A stretch of DNA of 9,084 nt. Source: Microcaldota archaeon (GTDB taxonomy: Archaea > Micrarchaeota > Micrarchaeia > Micrarchaeales > Micrarchaeaceae). Location of the stretch: NCBI GenBank assembly GCA_021812105.1, contig JAKAOQ010000022.1:1-9084 (forward strand). The letters run 5' to 3'. Below, one piece after another: positions 1 to 6,491 of this stretch. Below the pieces are notes generated by a model. That model was not told the origin of the DNA. It did not search any database and worked only from the letters and a program-made list of their open reading frames with translations. Each line of letters begins with the position of its first letter. Position 1 is the stretch's first letter. A program made the translations under genes and the position numbers.

Positions 1-546
1 CGCGAGAAGGCGCTAGTCCTCGATTACATAACCAGCAAGAAGTTCAGGGATGAGGACAGCGCTCCATCATCGTTGCACCCGAAAAGCATGGACTCGGTGA
101 TGAGAGACGAGTCAAAGATAGACGAGATATTCAGAAGCGCGAGCGAGCAGCTAGACGAAGCAATAAAGGTTGGTGTTAAAAACGCGAAGCGCTACAGCAG
201 TTTGTCAGGTGTAAAAGTTGTAGTGCTCGACTTCGAACACGTATCTATGCTGGACTACGGAATCCTCCCGGGCAGGTACAGTACAAAACTGCACGACGAG
301 GTCTCGAAGTTCATAGAAGGCGACGCCGTGCTTATTGTATACTACGCAAGCAACATCTCAGTACGCATGGACAAAAAAGTAAGCGGAAAGATAGACATAC
401 TGAAGATTATAGAAAAGCTCGGAGAGGAACACGATTACGTAGTAAATGGCGGCGGCCACAAAGAGGCCGCGAGCATAAGGGTCGAATACGGCCAGACCGA
501 CAACGCGCTTAACGATTTGCTGGCCGAGTTGGGAGTCAAGAAGTAA
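1..546 (+). CDS. DHH-superfamily phosphoesterase, C-terminal (DHHA1) part; 5' end outside the window
   Basis: The reading frame is open from base 1 to the TAA at 544-546, giving 181 visible residues of a longer protein. The clearest signature is GGGH at visible residues 150-153, followed by KEAAS. This is the substrate-binding motif of the DHHA1 domain in DHH phosphoesterases (RecJ-like nucleases, nanoRNases, oligonucleotide and cyclic-dinucleotide phosphodiesterases). It is preceded by a beta-rich stretch (VKVVVLDFEH, then AVLIVYYASNISVRM) typical of that domain. The N-terminal DHH domain with the metal ligands would lie upstream of the window. By family it would hydrolyse phosphodiester bonds in single-stranded nucleic acid or short oligonucleotides in the cytoplasm. 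The archaeal RecJ/GAN group and nanoRNase-type enzymes cannot be told apart from this fragment. A TTG at 73-75 could be read as a start, but the frame and the domain continue upstream, so I treat the gene as 5'-truncated by the window edge. It converges on rfcL with a 4-bp gap. Confidence 0.82.
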   Translation, partial: REKALVLDYITSKKFRDEDSAPSSLHPKSMDSVMRDESKIDEIFRSASEQLDEAIKVGVKNAKRYSSLSGVKVVVLDFEHVSMLDYGILPGRYSTKLHDEVSKFIEGDAVLIVYYASNISVRMDKKVSGKIDILKIIEKLGEEHDYVVNGGGHKEAASIRVEYGQTDNALNDLLAELGVKK

Positions 547-550
547 GTCT

Positions 551-1801
551 CTACTTCAGCGTGAGCAGGTACTCTGTCTCTTTGCCGTCAATTTGAAACT
601 CTCTTTCGAGTTCTTCTGCGACTTTATCCTTGGTTGTCCCACTTTCTATTGCTGCTCTAACCTCTCTGGCTATCAGGCGCATCTCGTTCATGGCAACGCG
701 TCTCCTGCCCGCGTGCACCCTTCTGGCAATCTTTTCCGATATCCTCGCCTCTATCCCGCGTTCGCCTTTTGATTCGCTCAGCGACTTTATGACCTTGGGA
801 AACGAGTATCTCTTCAGCATGCTCGGCGAGTGCACCTTGGATAGCGCGACCCCGCTCGACATCATTACGTTCATGTAGCGCCAGTAGGTATAATACTGCG
901 ATCTCGACGCCCTGTTGTAGTACGTGGTCGCCAGTGAAAGGCTGTTGAGCGCCTCCGATATTTCTTCATTGTCTGTGTATCTGTTGGTGAGGTTCTCATC
1001 TATCCATTTGATAAGCATGTCTCCCTCTTCGTCGGAGTTTGTTACGGCCATAAGCGGTGCTGCTACAGTATAAGACTGAAACACCTTGTCAAGTACGCCA
1101 AATATCTCCTCCTTCGAATTTCTCATACCTATGGCCGAAAGGTCTTCCTCATCCGATCCAGCCATGGTCCACGCGTCGTTTATGGCGCTCCTCGCATCCC
1201 CCCTGCTTCTTGCCGCTATGAGCTCCACCATTTTCTTATCCATCCTGAGCCGAGTCTTTTCCAGGAAAGTTGATATTATCTTAGCAACGTAGTCGTTGCT
1301 TATCTTCTTGAATCCAACAAGTTCCACCTTGCCTCTGAGAAACCTTACCGACTGGTTCCACGGGTCATCGGCTACGAATATTATAGGGGAAGTTGACCTC
1401 TCCACGATCTCGTTTATCGCCGAAGCGGCTCCCGTATCATATCTCGGCATCAGCTCGTCAATCTCGTCGAATAGTATCATGTTCCTACCCCCGAAAAGAT
1501 ACCTAGATCCCGCAGCCGAAGCGGCAACTTTCATTATAGAGTCCCTGTCCCTATAGTCTCCAGAATTCATCTCAACTACGTGCCACGACATCAGCTTTGC
1601 TATGAGGTAAGCAGATAGCGTTTTTCCGGTTCCTGGCCGGCCGTGAAGCATTAGGGGTTTCCTTTTCTTTCCCGCTTCTATATCTTTGGCGTAATCTTTT
1701 ATCGCGGCTATAGCGTCATCGTTGCCCAGCATCTCGTCCAACGATGACGGAACGTAAAACTCCAACTCTGGACTGTTGACTTTCTCCACATTTAACGCCA
1801 A
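551..1801 (-). CDS. rfcL: Replication factor C large subunit (AAA+ clamp-loader ATPase)
   Basis: The 416-residue product is an AAA+ ATPase. Walker A is GRPGTGKT (residues 54-61) and Walker B is MILFDEID (108-115). The sensor-1 region is VADDPW (143-148) and the sensor-2 region GDARSAIND (201-209). The N-terminal LEFYVPSSLDEMLGN matches the degenerate RFC box of large subunits (usual form WVEKYRPKTLDEIVGN), and a C-terminal stretch near residues 310-330 (YYTYWRYMNVMMSSGVALS) is typical of archaeal RfcL. With small RFC subunits (not in this window) it would load the PCNA clamp onto primer-template junctions. It is shorter than usual (about 470-500 residues), and its end (ETEYLLTLK) shows no PCNA-binding PIP box. 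The position normally held by sensor-1 Asn is Asp145. The outer start is TTG at 1801; GTG at 1789 (residue 5) is an alternative. Upstream TATA-like boxes fit either start as leaderless. Confidence 0.9.
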   Translation of the reverse strand: MALNVEKVNSPELEFYVPSSLDEMLGNDDAIAAIKDYAKDIEAGKKRKPLMLHGRPGTGKTLSAYLIAKLMSWHVVEMNSGDYRDRDSIMKVAASAAGSRYLFGGRNMILFDEIDELMPRYDTGAASAINEIVERSTSPIIFVADDPWNQSVRFLRGKVELVGFKKISNDYVAKIISTFLEKTRLRMDKKMVELIAARSRGDARSAINDAWTMAGSDEEDLSAIGMRNSKEEIFGVLDKVFQSYTVAAPLMAVTNSDEEGDMLIKWIDENLTNRYTDNEEISEALNSLSLATTYYNRASRSQYYTYWRYMNVMMSSGVALSKVHSPSMLKRYSFPKVIKSLSESKGERGIEARISEKIARRVHAGRRRVAMNEMRLIAREVRAAIESGTTKDKVAEELEREFQIDGKETEYLLTLK

Positions 1802-1805
1802 AGGT

Positions 1806-1832
1806 TATATTTATATATTTAAGTTTAAAATA
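1806..1832 (-). promoter_or_regulatory. rfcL promoter: two candidate TATA boxes
   Basis: Read on the minus strand, the DNA upstream of rfcL holds TATTTTAAAC (1832-1823) and then ATATATAAATATAA (1819-1806). Archaeal TATA boxes centre about 26-27 bp before the transcription start. The first box would place the start near 1801, exactly at the TTG codon. The second would place it near 1789, exactly at the in-frame GTG (1789-1787). Both imply a leaderless mRNA, and the sequence alone does not decide between them. No Shine-Dalgarno sequence is visible. Confidence 0.55.
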
Positions 1833-1847
1833 GGCTACTATTTAAAC
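1823..1847. repeat. Imperfect inverted repeat between divergent rfcL and uppS
   Basis: The arms are GTTTAAAATAG (1823-1833) and CTATTTAAAC (1838-1847), separated by GCTA. The right arm is the reverse complement of the left except for one extra A. Each arm contains TTTAAA, so one arm can act as the TATA box for each divergent gene. It could be a symmetric bidirectional core promoter or a binding site for a dimeric regulator that would control both genes. Confidence 0.6.
1838..1847 (+). promoter_or_regulatory. uppS operon promoter (TATA box)
   Basis: CTATTTAAAC centres near 1843, which predicts transcription start near 1869 and a leader of about 14 nt before the ATG at 1883. A second candidate, TTTAAAATA at 1824-1832, would give a leader of about 29 nt. 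Nothing before the ATG (CCCGGCGACGAC) resembles a strong Shine-Dalgarno site. Confidence 0.5.
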
Positions 1848-1882
1848 AGTTACATCATAATTTTGTACAACCCGGCGACGAC

Positions 1883-2593
1883 ATGAGTAAAAAAACCCGG
1901 ATACTGCCCAAACACGTTGCGCTCATACCCGATGGCAACAGGCGCTGGTCCCGCAACCACCGGTTAGCCCTGCTTCAGGGTTACAACTTGGGCATAAAGA
2001 AATTTGTCGACTTTAGCGAGTGGCTTAGGCAGTTCGGAGTCGATACCCTGTCGGTGTGGGCGCTCTCTACCGAGAACGTCATAAACAGGAACGCCGCCGA
2101 ACTTAAGGTACTGTACGATTTGTACGTGAAGGCTGCAAACGACCCCGAGATAATAGCTAGGCTGATAAAGAACAGGGCAAGGATTAGGATAATTGGAAAC
2201 CTTTCACTGCTGCCAGAGGGGGTAAGGAAAGCGCTTAAGTCTCTCGAAGCGAGGACCAGGAACTATCGCGACTATACTATAAACATGCTCGTTGCGTATG
2301 GAGGTAGGGACGACATAACCTATGCGCTTAGAAGGATAGCGGCCACCAAAGCGCACAGCCCCTCAAGAATAAGCGAGAAGCTTGTAAGCGAAAATCTCAG
2401 AAGTTCTAGCGTGCCTAACGTCGATATGGTGATAAGAACGTCGGGCGAGGAGCGGATCTCTGGGCTTCTTCCCTGGCAGGCCGGTTACTCCGAACTGTAC
2501 TTCGCCAGGAAATACTGGCCGGACTTCCAGAAGAAGGACCTGAAGAGGGCTCTTGATACTTTTTCTAAGAGGCGCAGGAGGTTCGGAAAGTGA
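1883..2593 (+). CDS. uppS: Cis-prenyltransferase (polyprenyl diphosphate synthase, UppS family)
   Basis: The protein has 236 residues, close to the usual family length. The signature blocks appear in order. HVALIPDGNRRW (11-22) contains catalytic-loop Asp17. STEN is at 62-65 and YGGRDDI at 139-145. RTSGEERIS at 185-193 and WPDF at 212-215 are followed by the terminal RRRRFG block (231-235). The family condenses isopentenyl diphosphate in cis onto an allylic primer to make a long polyprenyl diphosphate. In archaea this becomes the dolichol-type carrier for glycan assembly at the membrane. The protein has no membrane segment, as expected. The usual Gly-His pair after the first motif is Gly33-Tyr34 here. 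It is the first gene of a likely three-gene operon, 12 bp ahead of the DUF2070 gene, with a polyprenol-kinase-like gene third. The ATG at 1883 is chosen because the first motif follows it closely. Product chain length cannot be read from the sequence. Confidence 0.93.
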   Translation: MSKKTRILPKHVALIPDGNRRWSRNHRLALLQGYNLGIKKFVDFSEWLRQFGVDTLSVWALSTENVINRNAAELKVLYDLYVKAANDPEIIARLIKNRARIRIIGNLSLLPEGVRKALKSLEARTRNYRDYTINMLVAYGGRDDITYALRRIAATKAHSPSRISEKLVSENLRSSSVPNVDMVIRTSGEERISGLLPWQAGYSELYFARKYWPDFQKKDLKRALDTFSKRRRRFGK

Positions 2594-2605
2594 AGCTTCA
2601 TTGAA

Positions 2606-4480
2606 ATGTTTTGGCGTAGGCCCATGGCAGTCAAAAAGACCGATACGTTTGTGAAGTACTCAGGCATATTCACAAAGAGCCTACCCAACACCGTAACTCT
2701 CGTAGGCCTGCTCACGCTGCTCAGCCTGATAACGGGCATATCTGCCACGGCTCTGATACACCGCGGTACGGTGTATAATATACAATATATAATTGTTAGC
2801 GGTACGCTGACTGGTATAATGGCCCTTCTTCTGCCAACGATATTCACCGCCGTGGTAGTGAGGGTGTTCAGGCAAAAACTCGCAATGAAGTACGTGGTGC
2901 TGATAGCCCTGATAGGCGAGCTCTACTACATGCTATTCATAATATTCGGAAGCCTAGTGTACATGTTCACCGGCATGTCTGTGATAGCTAGCACCGTGGT
3001 GATAGTAGGCGACGCGAGCATATTCGCATGGTGGCTGGTCATAAACAAGGTGATATTCGGGGACAGAAAGAAGGCGGCGCTCTTCGCCGTAGTACAGCCC
3101 ACGATGAACATACTGCTGTATCTGCCGGCGAGCACCTTCATGTTTGCACTATCAGCTTCGCTCGATATACTTCTCTTCAAGCTGTACGGCGGGATAGCAA
3201 TCTTCCTTGCGGTAAGCTACATAACCATCTACATATTCGAAAAACCAATGAAAGGGGGCCTGGGGATAAGCGGTGTAGATGCGTTCTCGCAGATGCTGCA
3301 GAACTGGCTTTTCAACTTCACTATAACGGTCCCAAAAGACAGCAAGAAGAAGGTTTTCGGCAAGAAAGTGGACATCAATGCACGCACTCTATTGTTCAAG
3401 GAAAAGACGGGAAGGATCAAAGCGGTTTTCTTTGTCCCGGAGGTGCACTTCGGACCGGTTGGGATAATAGGAGGCAGCAACTTCCCTTACACCCTGGAAA
3501 GGTACATACGCTCAAGGTACTCCGCCCCAGCGTTGATTCTACACGGCGCAGTAAACGAGGACTACAATCCCGTGTCTGACTCGCAGTTCGCGCAGCTTAA
3601 GAAAGCGCTCGATGAAGGCGTTGCCTCTGCAAAACCGTGCGGATCGGCCAACACGGGAATGGCCTACTATTCCGCGTCGTACAAGGGCGCCAACATAAAA
3701 TCTTTCAGCTTCGGAGATGCCGGGATCGTGACTTTCAGCAGGGCCCCGCGCGTCACTGAAGACATAGAGGCGCCAGTGGGGCTTACTTTCACAAAGATGC
3801 TCGAGGGTAAGATGCGCAATCCGATAATCATAGACGCCCACAACTCCAGGTACGAGAGCGCTCCGACAACCGAGCTTGAGGGGGTAAAGTTCAATTCCAC
3901 GGCGATGCACGACTACTCAGACGCGATAGGTGCTATTGGGAAAGCGGCCCACATGAGCAGGACGATCAGGTTTGGGGTGTCCAGCGTGAACGCGTACAGG
4001 GAGCTGTCGCAGCCACTGGATCTGGGGCCCGGTAATCTGAACCTTGCACTATTCAAGTTCAATGGATTCAGCTTCGCTATGCTCCTGTTCAACTGCAACA
4101 ACATGCTGCCATCTCTAAGGAACGATATACTGGAATACCTGAAGAAGTCCTACGGCTTGAGCGCTGAGGTATACACCACCGATACCCACTACGTAAATTC
4201 GCTCCGCGAGGACGCCAGCAACGTACTTGGAAGGAAGACAAAGATTGATGAGCTCAAGCCTCTGCTGGACAAAGCAGTGAGGGAAGCGCTGGACGACATA
4301 AGCAGTGTGAGGGCCTACTACAAGAATGTCGCGATCCACAACTTCCAGACGTGGGGTAACGGCTCCAGGGAGAATATAAGGGTTGCTCTCGACACTTCGC
4401 TTTCGCTCGCCAAGACTTTTGTACCAATAACGATAGTGGGCGGACTCGTCCTCGCATCCTGGGTAATATCTTTAATATAG
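2606..4480 (+). CDS. DUF2070 family multi-pass membrane protein
   Basis: This 624-residue protein matches the archaeal DUF2070 layout. About six hydrophobic helices occupy residues 28-210, a large soluble region covers 215-600, and one terminal helix lies near 602-622. The soluble part carries conserved-looking polar motifs: EVHFGPVGIIGGSNFP (279-294), LHGAVNEDYNP (312-322), IIDAHN (408-413) and TTDTHYV (524-530). The repeated His and Asp residues (H281, H313, D410, H412, D526, H528) resemble a metal-dependent hydrolase site. That is my inference; the family has no function I can name with certainty. It lies 12 bp after uppS and 12 bp before the polyprenol-kinase-like gene, which suggests a role with membrane polyprenyl carriers. 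The start could be ATG 2606 or ATG 2624 (residue 7); neither has a convincing ribosome-binding site. Family assignment is firm, function unknown. Confidence 0.85.
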   Translation: MFWRRPMAVKKTDTFVKYSGIFTKSLPNTVTLVGLLTLLSLITGISATALIHRGTVYNIQYIIVSGTLTGIMALLLPTIFTAVVVRVFRQKLAMKYVVLIALIGELYYMLFIIFGSLVYMFTGMSVIASTVVIVGDASIFAWWLVINKVIFGDRKKAALFAVVQPTMNILLYLPASTFMFALSASLDILLFKLYGGIAIFLAVSYITIYIFEKPMKGGLGISGVDAFSQMLQNWLFNFTITVPKDSKKKVFGKKVDINARTLLFKEKTGRIKAVFFVPEVHFGPVGIIGGSNFPYTLERYIRSRYSAPALILHGAVNEDYNPVSDSQFAQLKKALDEGVASAKPCGSANTGMAYYSASYKGANIKSFSFGDAGIVTFSRAPRVTEDIEAPVGLTFTKMLEGKMRNPIIIDAHNSRYESAPTTELEGVKFNSTAMHDYSDAIGAIGKAAHMSRTIRFGVSSVNAYRELSQPLDLGPGNLNLALFKFNGFSFAMLLFNCNNMLPSLRNDILEYLKKSYGLSAEVYTTDTHYVNSLREDASNVLGRKTKIDELKPLLDKAVREALDDISSVRAYYKNVAIHNFQTWGNGSRENIRVALDTSLSLAKTFVPITIVGGLVLASWVISLI

Positions 4481-4492
4481 TTCAGTTTACAA

Positions 4493-5482
4493 ATGCTTGT
4501 TGAGATGATGGATGGCTTGGCTCTGTCCTTTATGATCGTAGTTGACCTTGTGCTCGCTCTGATATTTGTATCTGAAAAGGGCGTTGCAAAGTACAAAACC
4601 GCGTACGCACCGCTCGTTGCTTCGCTGATTACTGTTGCGATAGTGGGACTCGCTGGCCACTATTCCTCATTCAACCTTTTCATCGCCGGCGCATTCGCGC
4701 TCATGTCATCCATGCTTGTCATGTTCTACGTTTCTTCCACAAGGAACTTCCTTCTGCTTATGGTATTTTTGTCGTTGCAACTAGTGTATATCGCCTCTGT
4801 TGGTGTGCCCCTTTACAGCACGTTTGCGCCAGGGTTCGCTATAGGCACATTCTTTGGACTCGCTTACATCGAGAAGGTGAAGAAGCGGGGCAACGCCGCA
4901 AGAGGCGTAAAAAAGACGGAGATAGACAGAGACGTGTTCTCTATGGTGCTCGGCGCGGTTCTGCTGCTGCTACTGGCAGCATTCTCCAAGACATTCTCCT
5001 ACATAGCTATAGCCCTGATTATACTTGCATACTCGTTCAACGCTGTAGTTTCGAGGCGCAGCCTTGGAGCGTTTAAACCGGTGCTGCGCATGCTGAAAGG
5101 GCTGGAAAGAAAGGACGCATTTTATGGAACTGGGGCTCTGTATCTCGCCGTTGGATTCACGCTCCTGCTCGCCTTTGCCGGTGCGTACCGTTTCCTCGCG
5201 TTCGGGATAGCCGTACTGCTGTTCGCAGACTCGGCAGCTACGATAGTGGGCGAGAGAATCCCCATCAGGAAGCTGCCCTACAACGCTTCGAAAAGCATAG
5301 GCGGTTTCACCGGTTTTTTTGTAGTAACAGCGATTTCAGCATTCATCCTCTTTGGAGCACCTCTAATTGCGATAGTATACGCCGTTGTGCTGGCGTTCAT
5401 CGAGAGCCTCGATCTGCGTATAGACGACAACGTAACGCTCGCAGTGGGAGTGATAGCGATCTACGCGTTGCAGCTAGTCTGA
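4493..5482 (+). CDS. Dolichol/phytol-kinase-like integral membrane polyprenol kinase
   Basis: The 329-residue protein is very hydrophobic, with roughly ten to eleven membrane segments. Its C-terminal third carries the signature of the CTP-dependent dolichol kinase/phytol kinase family (SEC59, VTE5). ADSAATIVGERI (245-256) is followed by KLPYNASKSIGGF (260-272), and ESLDLRIDDNVTL (304-316) holds the acidic IDDN motif. These enzymes transfer phosphate from CTP to a polyprenol hydroxyl, regenerating or salvaging the lipid carrier. The N-terminal 200 residues are additional helices, giving a length between the short phytol-kinase type and the roughly 500-residue dolichol kinases. I do not see the RKxxH motif found near the start of many relatives. 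Position as third gene behind uppS and DUF2070 supports a polyprenol substrate. Related cytidylyltransferases remain an alternative. ATG 4493 is used; ATGs at 4505 and 4508 are possible. Confidence 0.75.
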   Translation: MLVEMMDGLALSFMIVVDLVLALIFVSEKGVAKYKTAYAPLVASLITVAIVGLAGHYSSFNLFIAGAFALMSSMLVMFYVSSTRNFLLLMVFLSLQLVYIASVGVPLYSTFAPGFAIGTFFGLAYIEKVKKRGNAARGVKKTEIDRDVFSMVLGAVLLLLLAAFSKTFSYIAIALIILAYSFNAVVSRRSLGAFKPVLRMLKGLERKDAFYGTGALYLAVGFTLLLAFAGAYRFLAFGIAVLLFADSAATIVGERIPIRKLPYNASKSIGGFTGFFVVTAISAFILFGAPLIAIVYAVVLAFIESLDLRIDDNVTLAVGVIAIYALQLV

Positions 5483-5498
5483 TCCGAACCATCCGTTG

Positions 5499-6350
5499 TC
5501 ATTCTATGCTTTTCAGTATCTGGGCAACCGCTTCCATGTTGGTCCTGTCATCGCCTTCCTCATTGACCGGTGTCTCCATAACAAAGTTGCCGGATCCGAA
5601 TAGCATGTTCCTGAACATGTTTGCAAAACCATCCCTGCCTATGTAACCCTTTCCTATGTGCCAGTGCCTGTCAAGGCCACTGCCCAAAGGGTACTTCGCG
5701 TCGTTGAGGTGCACGAGCCCGAGCCTCTCTTTACCTATGTAAGTGCCTATCTCGTCTACCACCCTATCAACACCTTCTTGGCTTCTGATATCGTATCCGG
5801 CCGCAAAGGCGTGGCACGTGTCAAAGCACAGGCCTATCCTACTGCTCTTTACCGATTCGACTATAGCGCCGATCTCTGACATTTTGGAACCTATGCTATT
5901 CCTGTAGCCCGAGGTATTCTCCAGCAGTATGCCTACGTGCTTTACCGAGTCAAGCGCGTGCGTAAGTGTGCCGCGTATGTTTTCCATCCCCTTCTCAAGG
6001 CCGGCACCCTTGTGCGAACCTAGGTGTACTACTATGTGTTCCGTCTTGGCCTCCCGGCATATCTCCATGCTCTCGACCAGCAGCCGCTTGCTTTTCTCGA
6101 GCACTTCCTTCTCTGGCGAAGCCGGATTGCAAAGATACGGTATATGTGCAAAAGGGATTATGCCGTTTCTACTCGCAATCGAGGCGAATTTCGTAGAGTC
6201 GTCATCGCTCGGCCTTTTGACGGTCCACGTCCTGGAGCTCGTCGGGAAGAACTGAAATGTACCGTAACCCTCTGCCAGAGCAAATTCTGGAGCCCTGTAA
6301 ATGCCCCCAGAAATGGAAACATGGAACCCAAACCTCCTCATGGAAAACAT
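5499..6350 (-). CDS. nfo: Endonuclease IV (AP endonuclease, TIM-barrel)
   Basis: The 283-residue product has the full zinc site of the Nfo family. By comparison with the E. coli enzyme the ligands are H69 (AHIPYLCN), H109 (VHLGSH), E144 (LLENTSG), D177 and H180 (CFDTCHAFAAGYD), H214 (VHLND), D227 and H229 (DRHWH), and E259 (METP). It cleaves DNA 5' of abasic sites during base excision repair in the cytoplasm. Length is normal for the family. ATG at 6350 is the longest start. ATG at 6341 (residue 4) gives an N-terminus MRRFGFHVS that lines up better with the family's usual MKYIGAHVS, so the true protein may be 280 residues. No well-spaced TATA box is evident; a T-run plus AAA at 6364-6356 sits too close to either start. 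The gene converges on the kinase-like gene with a 16-bp gap and diverges from the histone gene. Confidence 0.95.
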   Translation of the reverse strand: MFSMRRFGFHVSISGGIYRAPEFALAEGYGTFQFFPTSSRTWTVKRPSDDDSTKFASIASRNGIIPFAHIPYLCNPASPEKEVLEKSKRLLVESMEICREAKTEHIVVHLGSHKGAGLEKGMENIRGTLTHALDSVKHVGILLENTSGYRNSIGSKMSEIGAIVESVKSSRIGLCFDTCHAFAAGYDIRSQEGVDRVVDEIGTYIGKERLGLVHLNDAKYPLGSGLDRHWHIGKGYIGRDGFANMFRNMLFGSGNFVMETPVNEEGDDRTNMEAVAQILKSIE

Positions 6351-6423
6351 CTACCTTTAAAAAACATGCTAGTTTTTGCGTTACGGCAAATGTAAGGAAT
6401 GCCACTAATCCAATTGGTGTGAC

Positions 6424-6437
6424 CCTTTTTAAAAAGG
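6424..6437 (+). promoter_or_regulatory. Palindromic AT core upstream of the histone gene
   Basis: CCTTTTTAAAAAGG is a perfect 14-bp palindrome in the intergenic region between nfo and the histone gene. Its TTTTTAAAAA core could be a TATA box, predicting a start near 6457 and a leader of about 35 nt. A second candidate, ATATATT at 6448-6454, would give a leader of about 15 nt. The two-fold symmetry also fits a regulator site. Confidence 0.4.
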
Positions 6438-6479
6438 TTGCTTCTCCATATATTTCCGCTCATTCAAAGTTTTGTCTGT

Positions 6480-6485
6480 GGGGGT
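6480..6485 (+). promoter_or_regulatory. Probable ribosome-binding site of the histone gene
   Basis: GGGGGT lies 6 nt before ATG 6492. It is the only purine-rich element at Shine-Dalgarno distance before a start in this window and supports 6492 rather than an upstream non-ATG codon. Pairing with the 16S tail would need G-U wobble. Confidence 0.4.
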
Positions 6486-6491
6486 ATTTTA

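Noticed and set aside
97..103. GTGATGA resembling a C box of a C/D guide RNA
   Set aside because: No D box (CTGA) or paired C'/D' boxes at a suitable distance, and it is inside the DHH coding region.
3028..3579. 183-codon plus-strand open frame inside the DUF2070 gene
   Set aside because: It is out of frame with a clear 624-residue membrane protein, its translation shows no recognisable domain or hydrophobic pattern, and it straddles the DUF2070 membrane and soluble regions.
3539..3910. Minus-strand 123-codon frame opposite DUF2070
   Set aside because: Antisense shadow with no recognisable motif and no promoter; the sense frame carries the conserved motifs.
6410..6417. CCAATTGG upstream of the histone-fold gene, reminiscent of the CCAAT site bound by NF-Y histone-fold proteins
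   Set aside because: An 8-bp palindrome of this kind is expected by chance; nothing else supports autoregulation through CCAAT.
6257..6491. Plus-strand open frames running from nfo into the histone upstream region, including an in-frame extension of the histone from 6438
   Set aside because: The histone fold starts just after ATG 6492, which has its own candidate ribosome-binding site; the upstream residues look like translated promoter DNA.
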